The notes under the pieces: generated by a model | Database searches by the model: none | What the model was told of the DNA's origin: nothing | The model's input: the letters and a program-made list of their open reading frames with translations, nothing else | In this document: positions 36,301 to 43,667 of the stretch, in pieces | Layout of the letters: each line of letters starts with the position of its first letter | How positions within the stretch are numbered: position 1 is the first letter of the stretch | Source: Sulfolobus tengchongensis | GTDB lineage: Archaea; Thermoproteota; Thermoprotei_A; Sulfolobales; Sulfolobaceae | Reading direction: 5' to 3' | Assembly: GCF_036967215.1 (NCBI RefSeq) | Contig: NZ_CP146016.1 | Span: 1,206,501-1,270,500 of the forward strand | Length of the DNA: 64,000 nt | Program-made: the position numbers and the translations under genes

Positions 36301-36875
36301 CATAAAGCTAATTTTATACAGATATGATCTTTATCACAGCTGTTTTCTAATTCAAGTATGCTGAAGTTCTCCTTGAAAGCCTCAGTAATAACTTTAAGAA
36401 ATTTAATTATATTTGGATTTTCAGTAGTTGGTACTATTTCAAATTTTGTTTTACCGTCTACTAATAGCCTTACATTATCGCCTAAAATAAACACTAAACT
36501 TCTTATGATATTTTCCAACAGAGATCTTTCTGTACAACTATCAGAGTTCTCTGTAAGGAATAATGTTGCTTTTTGTGTTTTACCGTTAATGAAAGATAGC
36601 AATAAATTAGCAATTTCTTTATATGAGTTATCATTGTTCATATTTGAAATTAGACTATAGAAAATATTGGAATTTATCAGATATTTGATTCCAATTAACG
36701 CATTTTTTACACTACTGTCAGTTATATTTATGTCTTCCATTATGAGATCTGAGGCATTCTGAATTATCGTGTCAGTACAATTATAGGATTTTTTCATTTT
36801 TAATTTTACACAAATTTCATCTAATTTTTCCCAAACATCACTCCCAATTCTCCAGGGTCTTGATTCTAAGGTCAT
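36297..36875 (-). CDS. Hypothetical protein, accessory region
   Basis: A 192-residue protein without recognised domain. The N-terminus (RPWRIGSDVWEKLDEICVKL) has the look of a small helical DNA-contacting or dimerising motif but is not a clear ribbon-helix-helix. The C-terminal part alternates strands and helices (LLVDGKTKFEIVPT...FLKVITEAFKENF) and loosely resembles the C-terminal part of the 354-residue neighbour. It converges with 35761-36300, overlapping by 4 bp. Confidence 0.5.
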   Translation of the reverse strand: MTLESRPWRIGSDVWEKLDEICVKLKMKKSYNCTDTIIQNASDLIMEDINITDSSVKNALIGIKYLINSNIFYSLISNMNNDNSYKEIANLLLSFINGKTQKATLFLTENSDSCTERSLLENIIRSLVFILGDNVRLLVDGKTKFEIVPTTENPNIIKFLKVITEAFKENFSILELENSCDKDHICIKLALC

Positions 36876-36921
36876 TAAATAACTATGTGATCGAACTATT
36901 ATTATTGGTTTTGCTTATGGA

Positions 36922-37986
36922 CTATGAGAAAATTCTTTCACTTAATCTTACCCTAAAATATCCGCCAGAGTCTTTCTCTATTTCTGCGTTGTTATCATTT
37001 AAGATGTATTTTACAAGATCATGAAAACTTTGATCTATATTATCCAGTCCAGTTATAATGAGCTCTTGGTTATTTATTTTTGAGAATTTAAGAGTAGGGG
37101 TTATAAGAATCGAAAAAATATCGAGATTTCTTTGAATTAGATCCCTATCTATTAATCGGTAATTTACGCTTTTTAGCCCTTTAATCTTTGGAAAAATTAT
37201 ATGCCCAGTTCTCCTTAATTCTAGAAATAAGGTGTAAATATCATTTAGTCTATAAATAATATCGTATATGAGCAAATTATTTTTGAATAATGTCTCATAT
37301 ATTACTAATACTTGGTAAAGAGACCAGTCATTAATAAGTTTATCAATTTTATTATCATTTTTAAGATTAAATTTAGCTATTATTTGGTTTCTTTTACCTA
37401 TTACGCTACTATCAACTCTTACTAAGTGATGATTGTGACTTGTGAAGTCTACTGGTGACTGATGTGGGGTAATTATCTCTATACTGTTGTTTGAGAATCT
37501 TATCTTTCCTATATTTAAAACTTCAACTGCTGTCTGCAAAAAATTCTCTATATAATTTAATAGGCTCCTATCTATGCCGTTTACATTAATTTTGTATTCA
37601 AGATTGCTTCCATTTTTGTTTACAGTTACCATAGTCGTATAGGGAATTATATACTCTATAAGATGTTTAAAATTTATGGAATTCATAAACGAAAAATACT
37701 TCTTAAGTAAATGTCTTACTATCTCGTCATTAAAATAAGAGATGTCAATATGAGAAGAGACATGTACAAATGAGAAATTTTCGTGAATTAAAATAAAGGG
37801 AACAAGAAAGCAAAAATCTACTCCTATTATTGATTCATCTTTTTCCATCATGTTCATCATATTCATGAATGCGTTGGTATAGAAATCTTTTTCATCTTTT
37901 ATTTCATATAATCTCATAATAATCTCTGCTCTATCTCTAAGTTGTTCACTAACTGGCGTTAGTCTTACATCAGCACCTTTTGGCAC
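36922..37986 (-). CDS. Hypothetical protein, 354 residues, accessory region
   Basis: No family recognised. There are no membrane segments and the composition is Asn/Ile-rich like other Sulfolobus accessory genes. Two segments with the pattern strand-strand-long helix-strand (about 95-175 and 285-350) may be an internal duplication. It is 46 bp upstream of the 192-residue gene, on the same strand, perhaps one transcript. It could be part of a defence or mobile-element module, but no catalytic motif is visible. Confidence 0.5.
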   Translation of the reverse strand: MPKGADVRLTPVSEQLRDRAEIIMRLYEIKDEKDFYTNAFMNMMNMMEKDESIIGVDFCFLVPFILIHENFSFVHVSSHIDISYFNDEIVRHLLKKYFSFMNSINFKHLIEYIIPYTTMVTVNKNGSNLEYKINVNGIDRSLLNYIENFLQTAVEVLNIGKIRFSNNSIEIITPHQSPVDFTSHNHHLVRVDSSVIGKRNQIIAKFNLKNDNKIDKLINDWSLYQVLVIYETLFKNNLLIYDIIYRLNDIYTLFLELRRTGHIIFPKIKGLKSVNYRLIDRDLIQRNLDIFSILITPTLKFSKINNQELIITGLDNIDQSFHDLVKYILNDNNAEIEKDSGGYFRVRLSERIFS

Positions 37987-38053
37987 TATATAAAATAAGA
38001 ATTGGGGTTTATAAGATTTTTAGTTAGTATCAGATATTTTATGATATAATGAA

Positions 38054-39256
38054 TTAATTGTGTCTATTAGATACATATGCTATAGTCATAACATAATCTC
38101 TTAGTTCTCTAGTTATTAGGAAATTCCTTCTCACGTGCTCTCTGGCATTCAATCCGAGCCTGTTCCTTACTTCCTTATTTCTAATTAGATAGATAATATA
38201 ATGAGCAGCTCCTTGCGGACTATTAACTAGAAATCCTGTAACTCCATTTATAACTTGTAACGGAATTCCGCCTGTATTACCCCCTATAACGGGTTTCCTC
38301 TTCCACATTGCCTCACTTACCGTTAGACCAAAACCTTCCTTTATTGACTTCTGCATAACTACTGATGATGCGGATTGGAATGCATTTATTTCTAAATCGC
38401 TATAGGGAGGTAACATCAGTAAGTGAATATCTTTATCTCCCTCAGAAGCTTTAACTACCTCATTGTAAACTTTTTCACCTTCTGGATCATCAGTAGCTGG
38501 GCTTCCAACATATAATAACTGAATATCCACATGCCTTTTAGCTAACTTATAAGCTTGTAGTACACCTAGAGGATCTTTAGCGTAGTCGAATCTTGACACT
38601 TGAGTTACTAATGGTTTTTCAGGATTTATTCCAAATTTATATAATATCCTTAATATAGTAGTTTCTGCTATTTTTCTATTCTTCACACTTAATGGATCTA
38701 TAGAAGGTGGTATAACGAATTGAGGTATTTCGATGTCATCTCTACCAAATGAGGGAACTGAGATTATCACACTATCATATTGAGATATATATTTCCTAAG
38801 AAAGTCCCAAACTGGTGGATAGGGATTAGATATATCAATATGACATCGCCAAATCCACTTATTGTTATTTTTCTTAAATTTTATAAGTCCTGCAGGCTGT
38901 GGGTCATGAATAAACATTATATCGTAATCTAGTGGTATTTCAGATAGGTTATTTTCTTGCCACTTATCATAAATCTTAAAGTATTCACTTGGTATATTTC
39001 CAATTCCATTTTGTAGCGCATTATGAAATGACTTAGTTACATTAAAAAACTCACTATCTCCTCTTATTACTTTCCAGTCAACGTTAAGACCTAGTTCTTT
39101 CATTAAGGGTAACATTCTATTTAATATCTCCGCAACTCCACCTCCTGCTTTAGTCGAGTTTACGTGAAGAATCGACAAATCTTTAATTTTTTCAGCTATT
39201 TTGAAAATTGCGTCTAATTCATCTTCTCCTATAACGTCAACGTATTTCTCTATCAT
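38054..39256 (-). CDS. treT: Trehalose glycosyltransferring synthase
   Basis: GT4-family glycosyltransferase of 400 residues. The N-terminal LHVNSTKAGGGVAEILNRML and HDPQPAGLIKF, and the C-terminal KEGFGLTVSEAMWKRKPVIG with GGIPLQ, match TreT of Thermoproteus and Pyrococcus. TreT joins NDP-glucose and glucose to trehalose. The ATG at 39256 overlaps the stop of the upstream DUF5752-like gene by four bases (ATGA), with GGTGG eight bases before; a GTG at 39268 is less likely. The coupled pair points to a joint function. Confidence 0.9.
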   Translation of the reverse strand: MIEKYVDVIGEDELDAIFKIAEKIKDLSILHVNSTKAGGGVAEILNRMLPLMKELGLNVDWKVIRGDSEFFNVTKSFHNALQNGIGNIPSEYFKIYDKWQENNLSEIPLDYDIMFIHDPQPAGLIKFKKNNNKWIWRCHIDISNPYPPVWDFLRKYISQYDSVIISVPSFGRDDIEIPQFVIPPSIDPLSVKNRKIAETTILRILYKFGINPEKPLVTQVSRFDYAKDPLGVLQAYKLAKRHVDIQLLYVGSPATDDPEGEKVYNEVVKASEGDKDIHLLMLPPYSDLEINAFQSASSVVMQKSIKEGFGLTVSEAMWKRKPVIGGNTGGIPLQVINGVTGFLVNSPQGAAHYIIYLIRNKEVRNRLGLNAREHVRRNFLITRELRDYVMTIAYVSNRHN

Positions 39257-39942
39257 TTTAATAACCACCTCTCCAATGTTCTAATTATGTCTCTCCTTAA
39301 TACTTCCTCATTGACATATGTCTGAGGATCTATTTTACTTAATGCTTCGGCTAAATCTGAAAGACCAAAATTAGAGTCTAGCCATTCTGAGAAATCATTT
39401 CTTTTGGTTAGTCCGAGAACTCTTCTGCTTACGAAATGCCAAACAAGAGATCTTCCAGGTATAACTTGTATCATATCTAAGAATTCTGCTAGTGAATTTG
39501 CAACATAATTTGTCCTATATATTATTGGTCTGCATGAAACGAATACGAATTCTCTTAAACCAGTTTTTTCATTTATTCTTGGCTCAAGGATTTCTATTAG
39601 GTCACTTCTAATGTCTTCTATCGTTCTAGGTTCCACACCCGGTATATCGGATACTAATTCGGCTAATTCCTTGTCTCCAAGACTTTCAGCTATCCAATGT
39701 GCGAAGTCGTTTGAATACTCTTCTGGTATTAAGTGAGAGCTGAAAATTGGATGAAAAACATGATAAAACAGCGCATATTTATCAGCTTTTTTAATATTTT
39801 CTACTAGTTCTTTTAGATTTCTAGCCTTAAGCTTAGAATAGAGTGGTGGGTAATATGCTGCGTAGAATTCAAACGGTATTCCTTTTCCCTTAGAGTCAAG
39901 ATCCATCATAATTATTATTATCTTCTTAAACATTATTAACAT
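39253..39942 (-). CDS. DUF5752-like partner protein of TreT
   Basis: Up to 229 residues from ATG at 39942; ATGs at 39909 or 39906 giving MDLDSKGKGIPFEFYAAYYP look more natural. The pattern of DUF5752 proteins is present twice: ALFYHVFHPIFSS with FAHWIAESLGDKELAELV, and SLVWHFVSRRV with FSEWLDSNFGLSDLAEAL. Genes of this family often sit beside treT in archaea; a regulatory or structural partner role is inferred. It is translationally coupled to treT. Confidence 0.7.
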   Translation of the reverse strand: MLIMFKKIIIIMMDLDSKGKGIPFEFYAAYYPPLYSKLKARNLKELVENIKKADKYALFYHVFHPIFSSHLIPEEYSNDFAHWIAESLGDKELAELVSDIPGVEPRTIEDIRSDLIEILEPRINEKTGLREFVFVSCRPIIYRTNYVANSLAEFLDMIQVIPGRSLVWHFVSRRVLGLTKRNDFSEWLDSNFGLSDLAEALSKIDPQTYVNEEVLRRDIIRTLERWLLK

Positions 39943-40225
39943 ATTTGCTGTATGTTGCTATCAACAAGTCATGATATGTGACATTACGAATTTAACTTGA
40001 CTATTTCTTAAAAGGCATCTATAATTGTTTAAAGTCATTAAAATCAGTTAGTGTGATTCTTTACTATTGTTTTAATCTAGTAAAGGTGTTTTGTGGGATA
40101 TTTGTAAATTATTTGGTTTAAAACACTCTTTTTACTATGAAGAGAATATGAAAAGTAACGTAAGTTTTGAAAAATTCACAACGTATAGTAAAGGAAAAAT
40201 TCATAACCCACGTTAATCTTTCAGA
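39943..40225. other. Gene-free spacer before repeat copy B
   Basis: AT-rich DNA with no frame, RNA motif or repeat that I can support. It leads into the repeat element at 40226. Confidence 0.5.
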
Positions 40226-40506
40226 GGGGTTTGGGTCTCATTGAATTTCATATATTTTGTATTCAATTTTCGACCCTTGGACTTCACCGATGTCGTGAAT
40301 TTTTCCGCTCATCCTTCTCCATCCCATTAGGAGGATAACCCCACTCACTCTTTGAGAAAACCCTCCACATCTTGACTCTTCTTACTCACCACCATTCGGG
40401 AATTAACCATCCACATCTAGGGTGGGATCTAAAAAATAGATTGTGCTTATATATAGCATATAAATTTCACGCTTTCATGGAAACTGCTTTCGACGACTAC
40501 CCACTA
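40226..40506. repeat. Dispersed repeat element, copy B
   Basis: About 281 bp, same orientation as copy A at 35428-35730, with the same first (GGGGTTTGGGT) and last (CTACCCACTA) bases. The stem is CTCACC (40385-40390)/GGTGGG (40421-40426), changed from copy A but still paired. The 26 bases inside it (40393-40418) are identical in both. No gene. The two copies flank the Csx1-like remnant's right part, two unknown genes, treT and its partner. Confidence 0.7.
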
Positions 40507-40723
40507 TAAAAACATCATATACCAAGTATTAAGCAAGTCACAATAGCGTTAGAAAATAATGAAACCTTTTAAGAAATTAGTTAATGACGCGTCTAACTAT
40601 CTTCAACTGCACATATGACCAAATATTGTTATCAAGAATTCTATAACTTTTCGCCCCTGACGATACGTATAATGTATAGGTAGCATAAAAAATCTAACTT
40701 AAGAATAATAATTCAAAGATTTT

Positions 40724-41230
40724 TCATTGACTTATAACTTGAGCGGTAACTGATGGACTTATTATTATCTCTCCATTAGAGAAGGTTATATGAGGAAAGC
40801 TTATAAGTAGAGATTCCGATGAGCCTCCTTTTAAATCCATACCATTTACTATATGTATCTTAAATACCGCACTTGGCAAATTTGCAGAGATATTTACACC
40901 CCCTAATTCAACCTTTGCAGAGGATATTTCAAGAAATATCTCATTATATTGCCCTGCGGGTAATCTTGCTGATGCTAAGAATGTGATATTAGAAGTTAAT
41001 AAGACGGTAATTGACTTATTAGATACCAATATCCATGAACCATTACTGGCACTATTTACCTTATGGATCATTATAGATGATATTGTCAAGTATATTTTTA
41101 GCCCCTGTGAAGAAGGTGCATCCTGTAAGTAGATACTTACGTTTCCAGTGGTAAAGTAATAATATGCGTAATATGCTCCTCCTGCAATCAATATTATTAT
41201 TACTAAACCTATTATTATTCCCCTACTCAT
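40724..41230 (-). CDS. DUF4382 family membrane-anchored protein
   Basis: A 168-residue protein with an N-terminal transmembrane anchor (IIIGLVIIILIAGGAYYAYYYF) and an extracytoplasmic beta domain: VSIYLQDAPSS, YLTISSIMIHKV, GSWILVSN and LPAGQYNEIFLEISSAKVEL are the DUF4382 pattern. The family is a surface beta-sandwich of unknown function. It stands alone, read away from the htrA gene. Confidence 0.78.
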   Translation of the reverse strand: MSRGIIIGLVIIILIAGGAYYAYYYFTTGNVSIYLQDAPSSQGLKIYLTISSIMIHKVNSASNGSWILVSNKSITVLLTSNITFLASARLPAGQYNEIFLEISSAKVELGGVNISANLPSAVFKIHIVNGMDLKGGSSESLLISFPHITFSNGEIIISPSVTAQVISQ

Positions 41231-41294
41231 AGTATAACTTCTATTAGTAGTACCTTAAAAGGGTTCTTAGATTTATTTTTATTTCACTTAGTGG

Positions 41295-41352
41295 TATTTC
41301 AGTTTCTAGAAGAGTCATCACGGATCAGTGGCGGCCATTATCATCAGCATAA
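41295..41352 (-). ncRNA. C/D-box sRNA (2'-O-methylation guide)
   Basis: Minus strand: C CTGATGA (41341-41347), 12-nt spacer TAATGGCCGCCA, D' CTGA (41325-41328), three bases TCC, C' GTGATGA (41315-41321), 12-nt spacer CTCTTCTAGAAA and D CTGA (41299-41302). All four boxes are canonical apart from the first base of C, and both spacers have the 12-nt length needed by archaeal box C/D particles. Targets would be TGGCGGCCATTA and TTTCTAGAAGAG. It lies in a gene-free region. Confidence 0.85.
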
Positions 41353-41673
41353 TTGAAAATATTGAAAATGTTGTTCATTCCGAAAAGTTTTGGGCTATCT
41401 CTAGTCTTGTAAGACGTAATAATGGGTTAAAAATTTATCAGATTGACTAGCATAATATTAATCAAGATATCTTATCTCCTTGTTGATAATAAGTATTGTC
41501 TTAAGACTTTACGTATTTTCCTGCCTTAAGTACCATGCATTGTAAATGCATTGGAAAAGGATCTAATTTAGTTTCTTCATGATGGCATGGAAAATTTCAA
41601 TTCTAAATGTTAAGAGGAAAAGTTCATTTCCTTTGCGAATTAGCTAATTTCTAAGCATATTCGCTTATTTAAC
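41353..41673. other. Gene-free spacer between the sRNA and the htrA promoter
   Basis: No open frame of note. A short near-palindrome ATGCATTGTAAATGCAT (41535-41551) is the only structure seen. Confidence 0.5.
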
Positions 41674-41676
41674 ATT

Positions 41677-41686
41677 GTATATAAAT
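41677..41686 (+). promoter_or_regulatory. TATA box of the HtrA-like gene
   Basis: GTATATAAAT is centred at 41681; transcription should begin near 41706, nine bases before the TTG at 41715 and about 100 bases before the ATG at 41805. Confidence 0.45.
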
Positions 41687-41714
41687 TCAAGATAATGGAA
41701 GGAGTACTATATTC

Positions 41715-42698
41715 TTGTGGAAGTCTAATGTTTTACATTTAAGCGATGCCTTCTGTCGTAGCATAAGAAAGAATATAAATAATTCGAATTGCGGAAGTCG
41801 TACTATGTATCAAGATTTGGTAGAGAAGGTAACTCCTTCAGTAGTTACAATAATAACCAAACAGATTGCGTTAGATCAATTTTTCGCACCTCAAGTTGCT
41901 GAGGGTATAGGATCGGGCTTTGCAATAGGCAAAAACGTTTTGATTACATCTTATCACGTCATATCTAATGCTAGTGAAATTATAGTAATATCCGATGATG
42001 GATTTAGAGATCAAGCTCAAGTTATTGCAGTGAATCCTTATCATGATTTAGCTATACTAAGTACCACTTTAGATTTGCCATCCTTAAAATTAGCTAAAGA
42101 TTATAAAACTGGAGAAGTTGTGCTAGCTGTAGGCAATCCTTTAGGTTTATATAGCGTTAGCATGGGAATTATTAGCAGTGAAGAAAGGGCTATAATATCT
42201 CCAATTGGCTCACCCGTTTATGTAATTCAGACTGATGCTGCGGTTAACCCAGGTAACAGTGGTGGTCCATTAGTGAATACCAAGGGCGAAGTAGTTGGAG
42301 TTGTTACTGCGATGATTAAGGATGCGCAAAATATAGGTTTTGCCATACCTTCTAAGTTAATTGATAGTTTCGTAAAGAATGTAATGAAGTTTGGAAAATA
42401 TATAAGACCTTATGTTGGAATAGGAGTAGTAAAATTAAATAAAGCGTTAGCTACATATCTTGGGATAAAAAGACAAAGCGGTTTGTTGGTACTAAACATA
42501 GATCCAGATGGAAGCGCGTATAGGTATGGCATGAGAAAGGGGGATATAATATTAAAGGTTGATAACCAAGAGGTTAAATCACCAGTTGATTTACTAACAA
42601 TCTTAGAGGGCAAAGTCGGGTCAAGTGTAAATGTGAAGGTGTTAAGGAATTCAAAAGAAATTGAATTCGAAATAGCTGTACCGGGCATTGCTACTTAA
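41715..42698 (+). CDS. HtrA/DegP-like serine protease with PDZ domain
   Basis: Trypsin-fold protease with His81 (TSYHVIS), Asp111 (YHDLAIL) and Ser182 (NPGNSGGP) as catalytic triad (numbered from the TTG at 41715), followed by a C-terminal PDZ domain (about 240-322). No signal peptide or membrane segment is visible, unlike most bacterial HtrA, so it may work in the cytoplasm. The start is unsure: ATG at 41805 (MYQDLVEKVTPSVV) gives the family N-terminus and 297 residues, whereas the upstream TTG adds a Cys- and Asn-rich stretch of 30 residues. Confidence 0.85.
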   Translation: MWKSNVLHLSDAFCRSIRKNINNSNCGSRTMYQDLVEKVTPSVVTIITKQIALDQFFAPQVAEGIGSGFAIGKNVLITSYHVISNASEIIVISDDGFRDQAQVIAVNPYHDLAILSTTLDLPSLKLAKDYKTGEVVLAVGNPLGLYSVSMGIISSEERAIISPIGSPVYVIQTDAAVNPGNSGGPLVNTKGEVVGVVTAMIKDAQNIGFAIPSKLIDSFVKNVMKFGKYIRPYVGIGVVKLNKALATYLGIKRQSGLLVLNIDPDGSAYRYGMRKGDIILKVDNQEVKSPVDLLTILEGKVGSSVNVKVLRNSKEIEFEIAVPGIAT

Positions 42699-42700
42699 AC

Positions 42701-42716
42701 TTTTTAAAATTTTTTG
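42701..42716 (+). terminator. T-rich terminator after the protease gene
   Basis: TTTTTAAAATTTTTTG directly follows the stop codon; two T runs, typical of archaeal termination. Confidence 0.35.
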
Positions 42717-42722
42717 ATGTTG

Positions 42723-42736
42723 AACTTTTTATTTTT
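42723..42736 (+). promoter_or_regulatory. TATA box of the peroxiredoxin gene
   Basis: AACTTTTTATTTTT is centred 25 bp before the ATG at 42755, predicting a leaderless mRNA. Confidence 0.45.
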
Positions 42737-42754
42737 CTTTGCTTATTCTAGCAT

Positions 42755-43228
42755 ATGGTAGAAGTAGGAGAAAAGGCACCAGAAGTAGAATTAGTAGATA
42801 CAGATTTAAAAAAAGTGAAAATACCATCTGACTTTAAGGGCAAAGTGGTAGTTTTAGCATTCTATCCAGCAGCATTTACATCAGTTTGTACTAAAGAAAT
42901 GTGTACTTTTAGGGACTCTATGGCTAAATTTAATGAATTAAATGCTACTGTTATAGGAATTAGTGTAGATCCACCCTTCAGCAATAAAGCGTTCAAAGAG
43001 CAAAACAAGTTAAACTTTATTGTAGTTAGTGATTTCAATAGGGAAGCCGTTAAAGCCTATGGTGTAGCTGGCGAATTGCCAGTGCTAAAGGGTTATGTGC
43101 TTGCGAAGAGATCAGTATTTGTAATTGATAAGAATGGAATAATTAGGTATAAATGGGTTTCTGAAGATCCCACAAAGGAGCCTAATTACGACGAAATAAG
43201 AGACGTAGTAGCGAAACTATCCAAATGA
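42755..43228 (+). CDS. bcp: Peroxiredoxin, Bcp type
   Basis: A 157-residue AhpC/TSA-fold enzyme with FYPAAFTSVCTKEMCTFRD; Cys45 is the peroxidatic cysteine and Cys50 the likely resolving partner, five residues away as in the Bcp/PrxQ group. It reduces hydrogen peroxide and organic peroxides; Sulfolobus has several Bcp paralogues. The stop codon overlaps box C of a candidate sRNA. Confidence 0.93.
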   Translation: MVEVGEKAPEVELVDTDLKKVKIPSDFKGKVVVLAFYPAAFTSVCTKEMCTFRDSMAKFNELNATVIGISVDPPFSNKAFKEQNKLNFIVVSDFNREAVKAYGVAGELPVLKGYVLAKRSVFVIDKNGIIRYKWVSEDPTKEPNYDEIRDVVAKLSK

Positions 43229-43282
43229 TGTACTGGCTAAGCCCTGACAACGTGATGATTTAAGGGCGGGAGCTCTGAATTT
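43222..43282 (+). ncRNA. C/D-box sRNA overlapping the bcp stop codon
   Basis: C ATGATGT (43225-43231; last base deviates), 12-nt spacer ACTGGCTAAGCC, D' CTGA (43244-43247), four bases, C' GTGATGA (43252-43258), 16-nt spacer and D CTGA (43275-43278). Box C contains the TGA stop of bcp, and the 3' end is antisense to the last codons of the PH-like gene. Archaeal C/D RNAs often overlap gene ends. The second spacer is longer than usual. Confidence 0.65.
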
Positions 43283-43667
43283 TTTCCAAGAATTTTTCTG
43301 GGTTTTTTATATCAAATAGTACTGTTGTTTTACCATTTTTTAAAATGATGTATATTGATCCGCACCTTAATCTTTTAGCTATTGGACCTTGAGATAGAAA
43401 TACTTCCTTAAAATTCTCCATCTTTACTGTTTTCCTACCTGAAATAGATTTTATCAATATTTCATTTCCTATGACGCAATAAGTGTAACTCTTAAACCAA
43501 AATATCACAGCGAGCAACGAAATGTACCATATACCGACAAAAATCAAGTAATTTACTATGTTTGTTATTTCTAGGAACAAAGAGAAAATTATGAGTGTAA
43601 TTGTTCCTTCAACTAGTAGCCTTCTTCCAGTTGGTTTCGTACAGCCAGCAGGCAACTTTTCGTCCAT
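43260..43667 (-). CDS. Membrane protein with bacterial-PH-like domain
   Basis: A 135-residue protein: two adjacent transmembrane helices (about 19-60) followed by a beta-rich domain (YCVIGNEILIKSISGRKTV, LRCGSIYIILKNGKT, FLEKI) as in DUF304-type membrane PH domains. Its start lies 59 bases inside the end of the ABC ATPase gene upstream on the same strand, so the genes are coupled. The N-terminus MDEKLPAGCTKPTG is encoded by this overlap. Confidence 0.6.
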   Translation of the reverse strand: MDEKLPAGCTKPTGRRLLVEGTITLIIFSLFLEITNIVNYLIFVGIWYISLLAVIFWFKSYTYCVIGNEILIKSISGRKTVKMENFKEVFLSQGPIAKRLRCGSIYIILKNGKTTVLFDIKNPEKFLEKIQSSRP

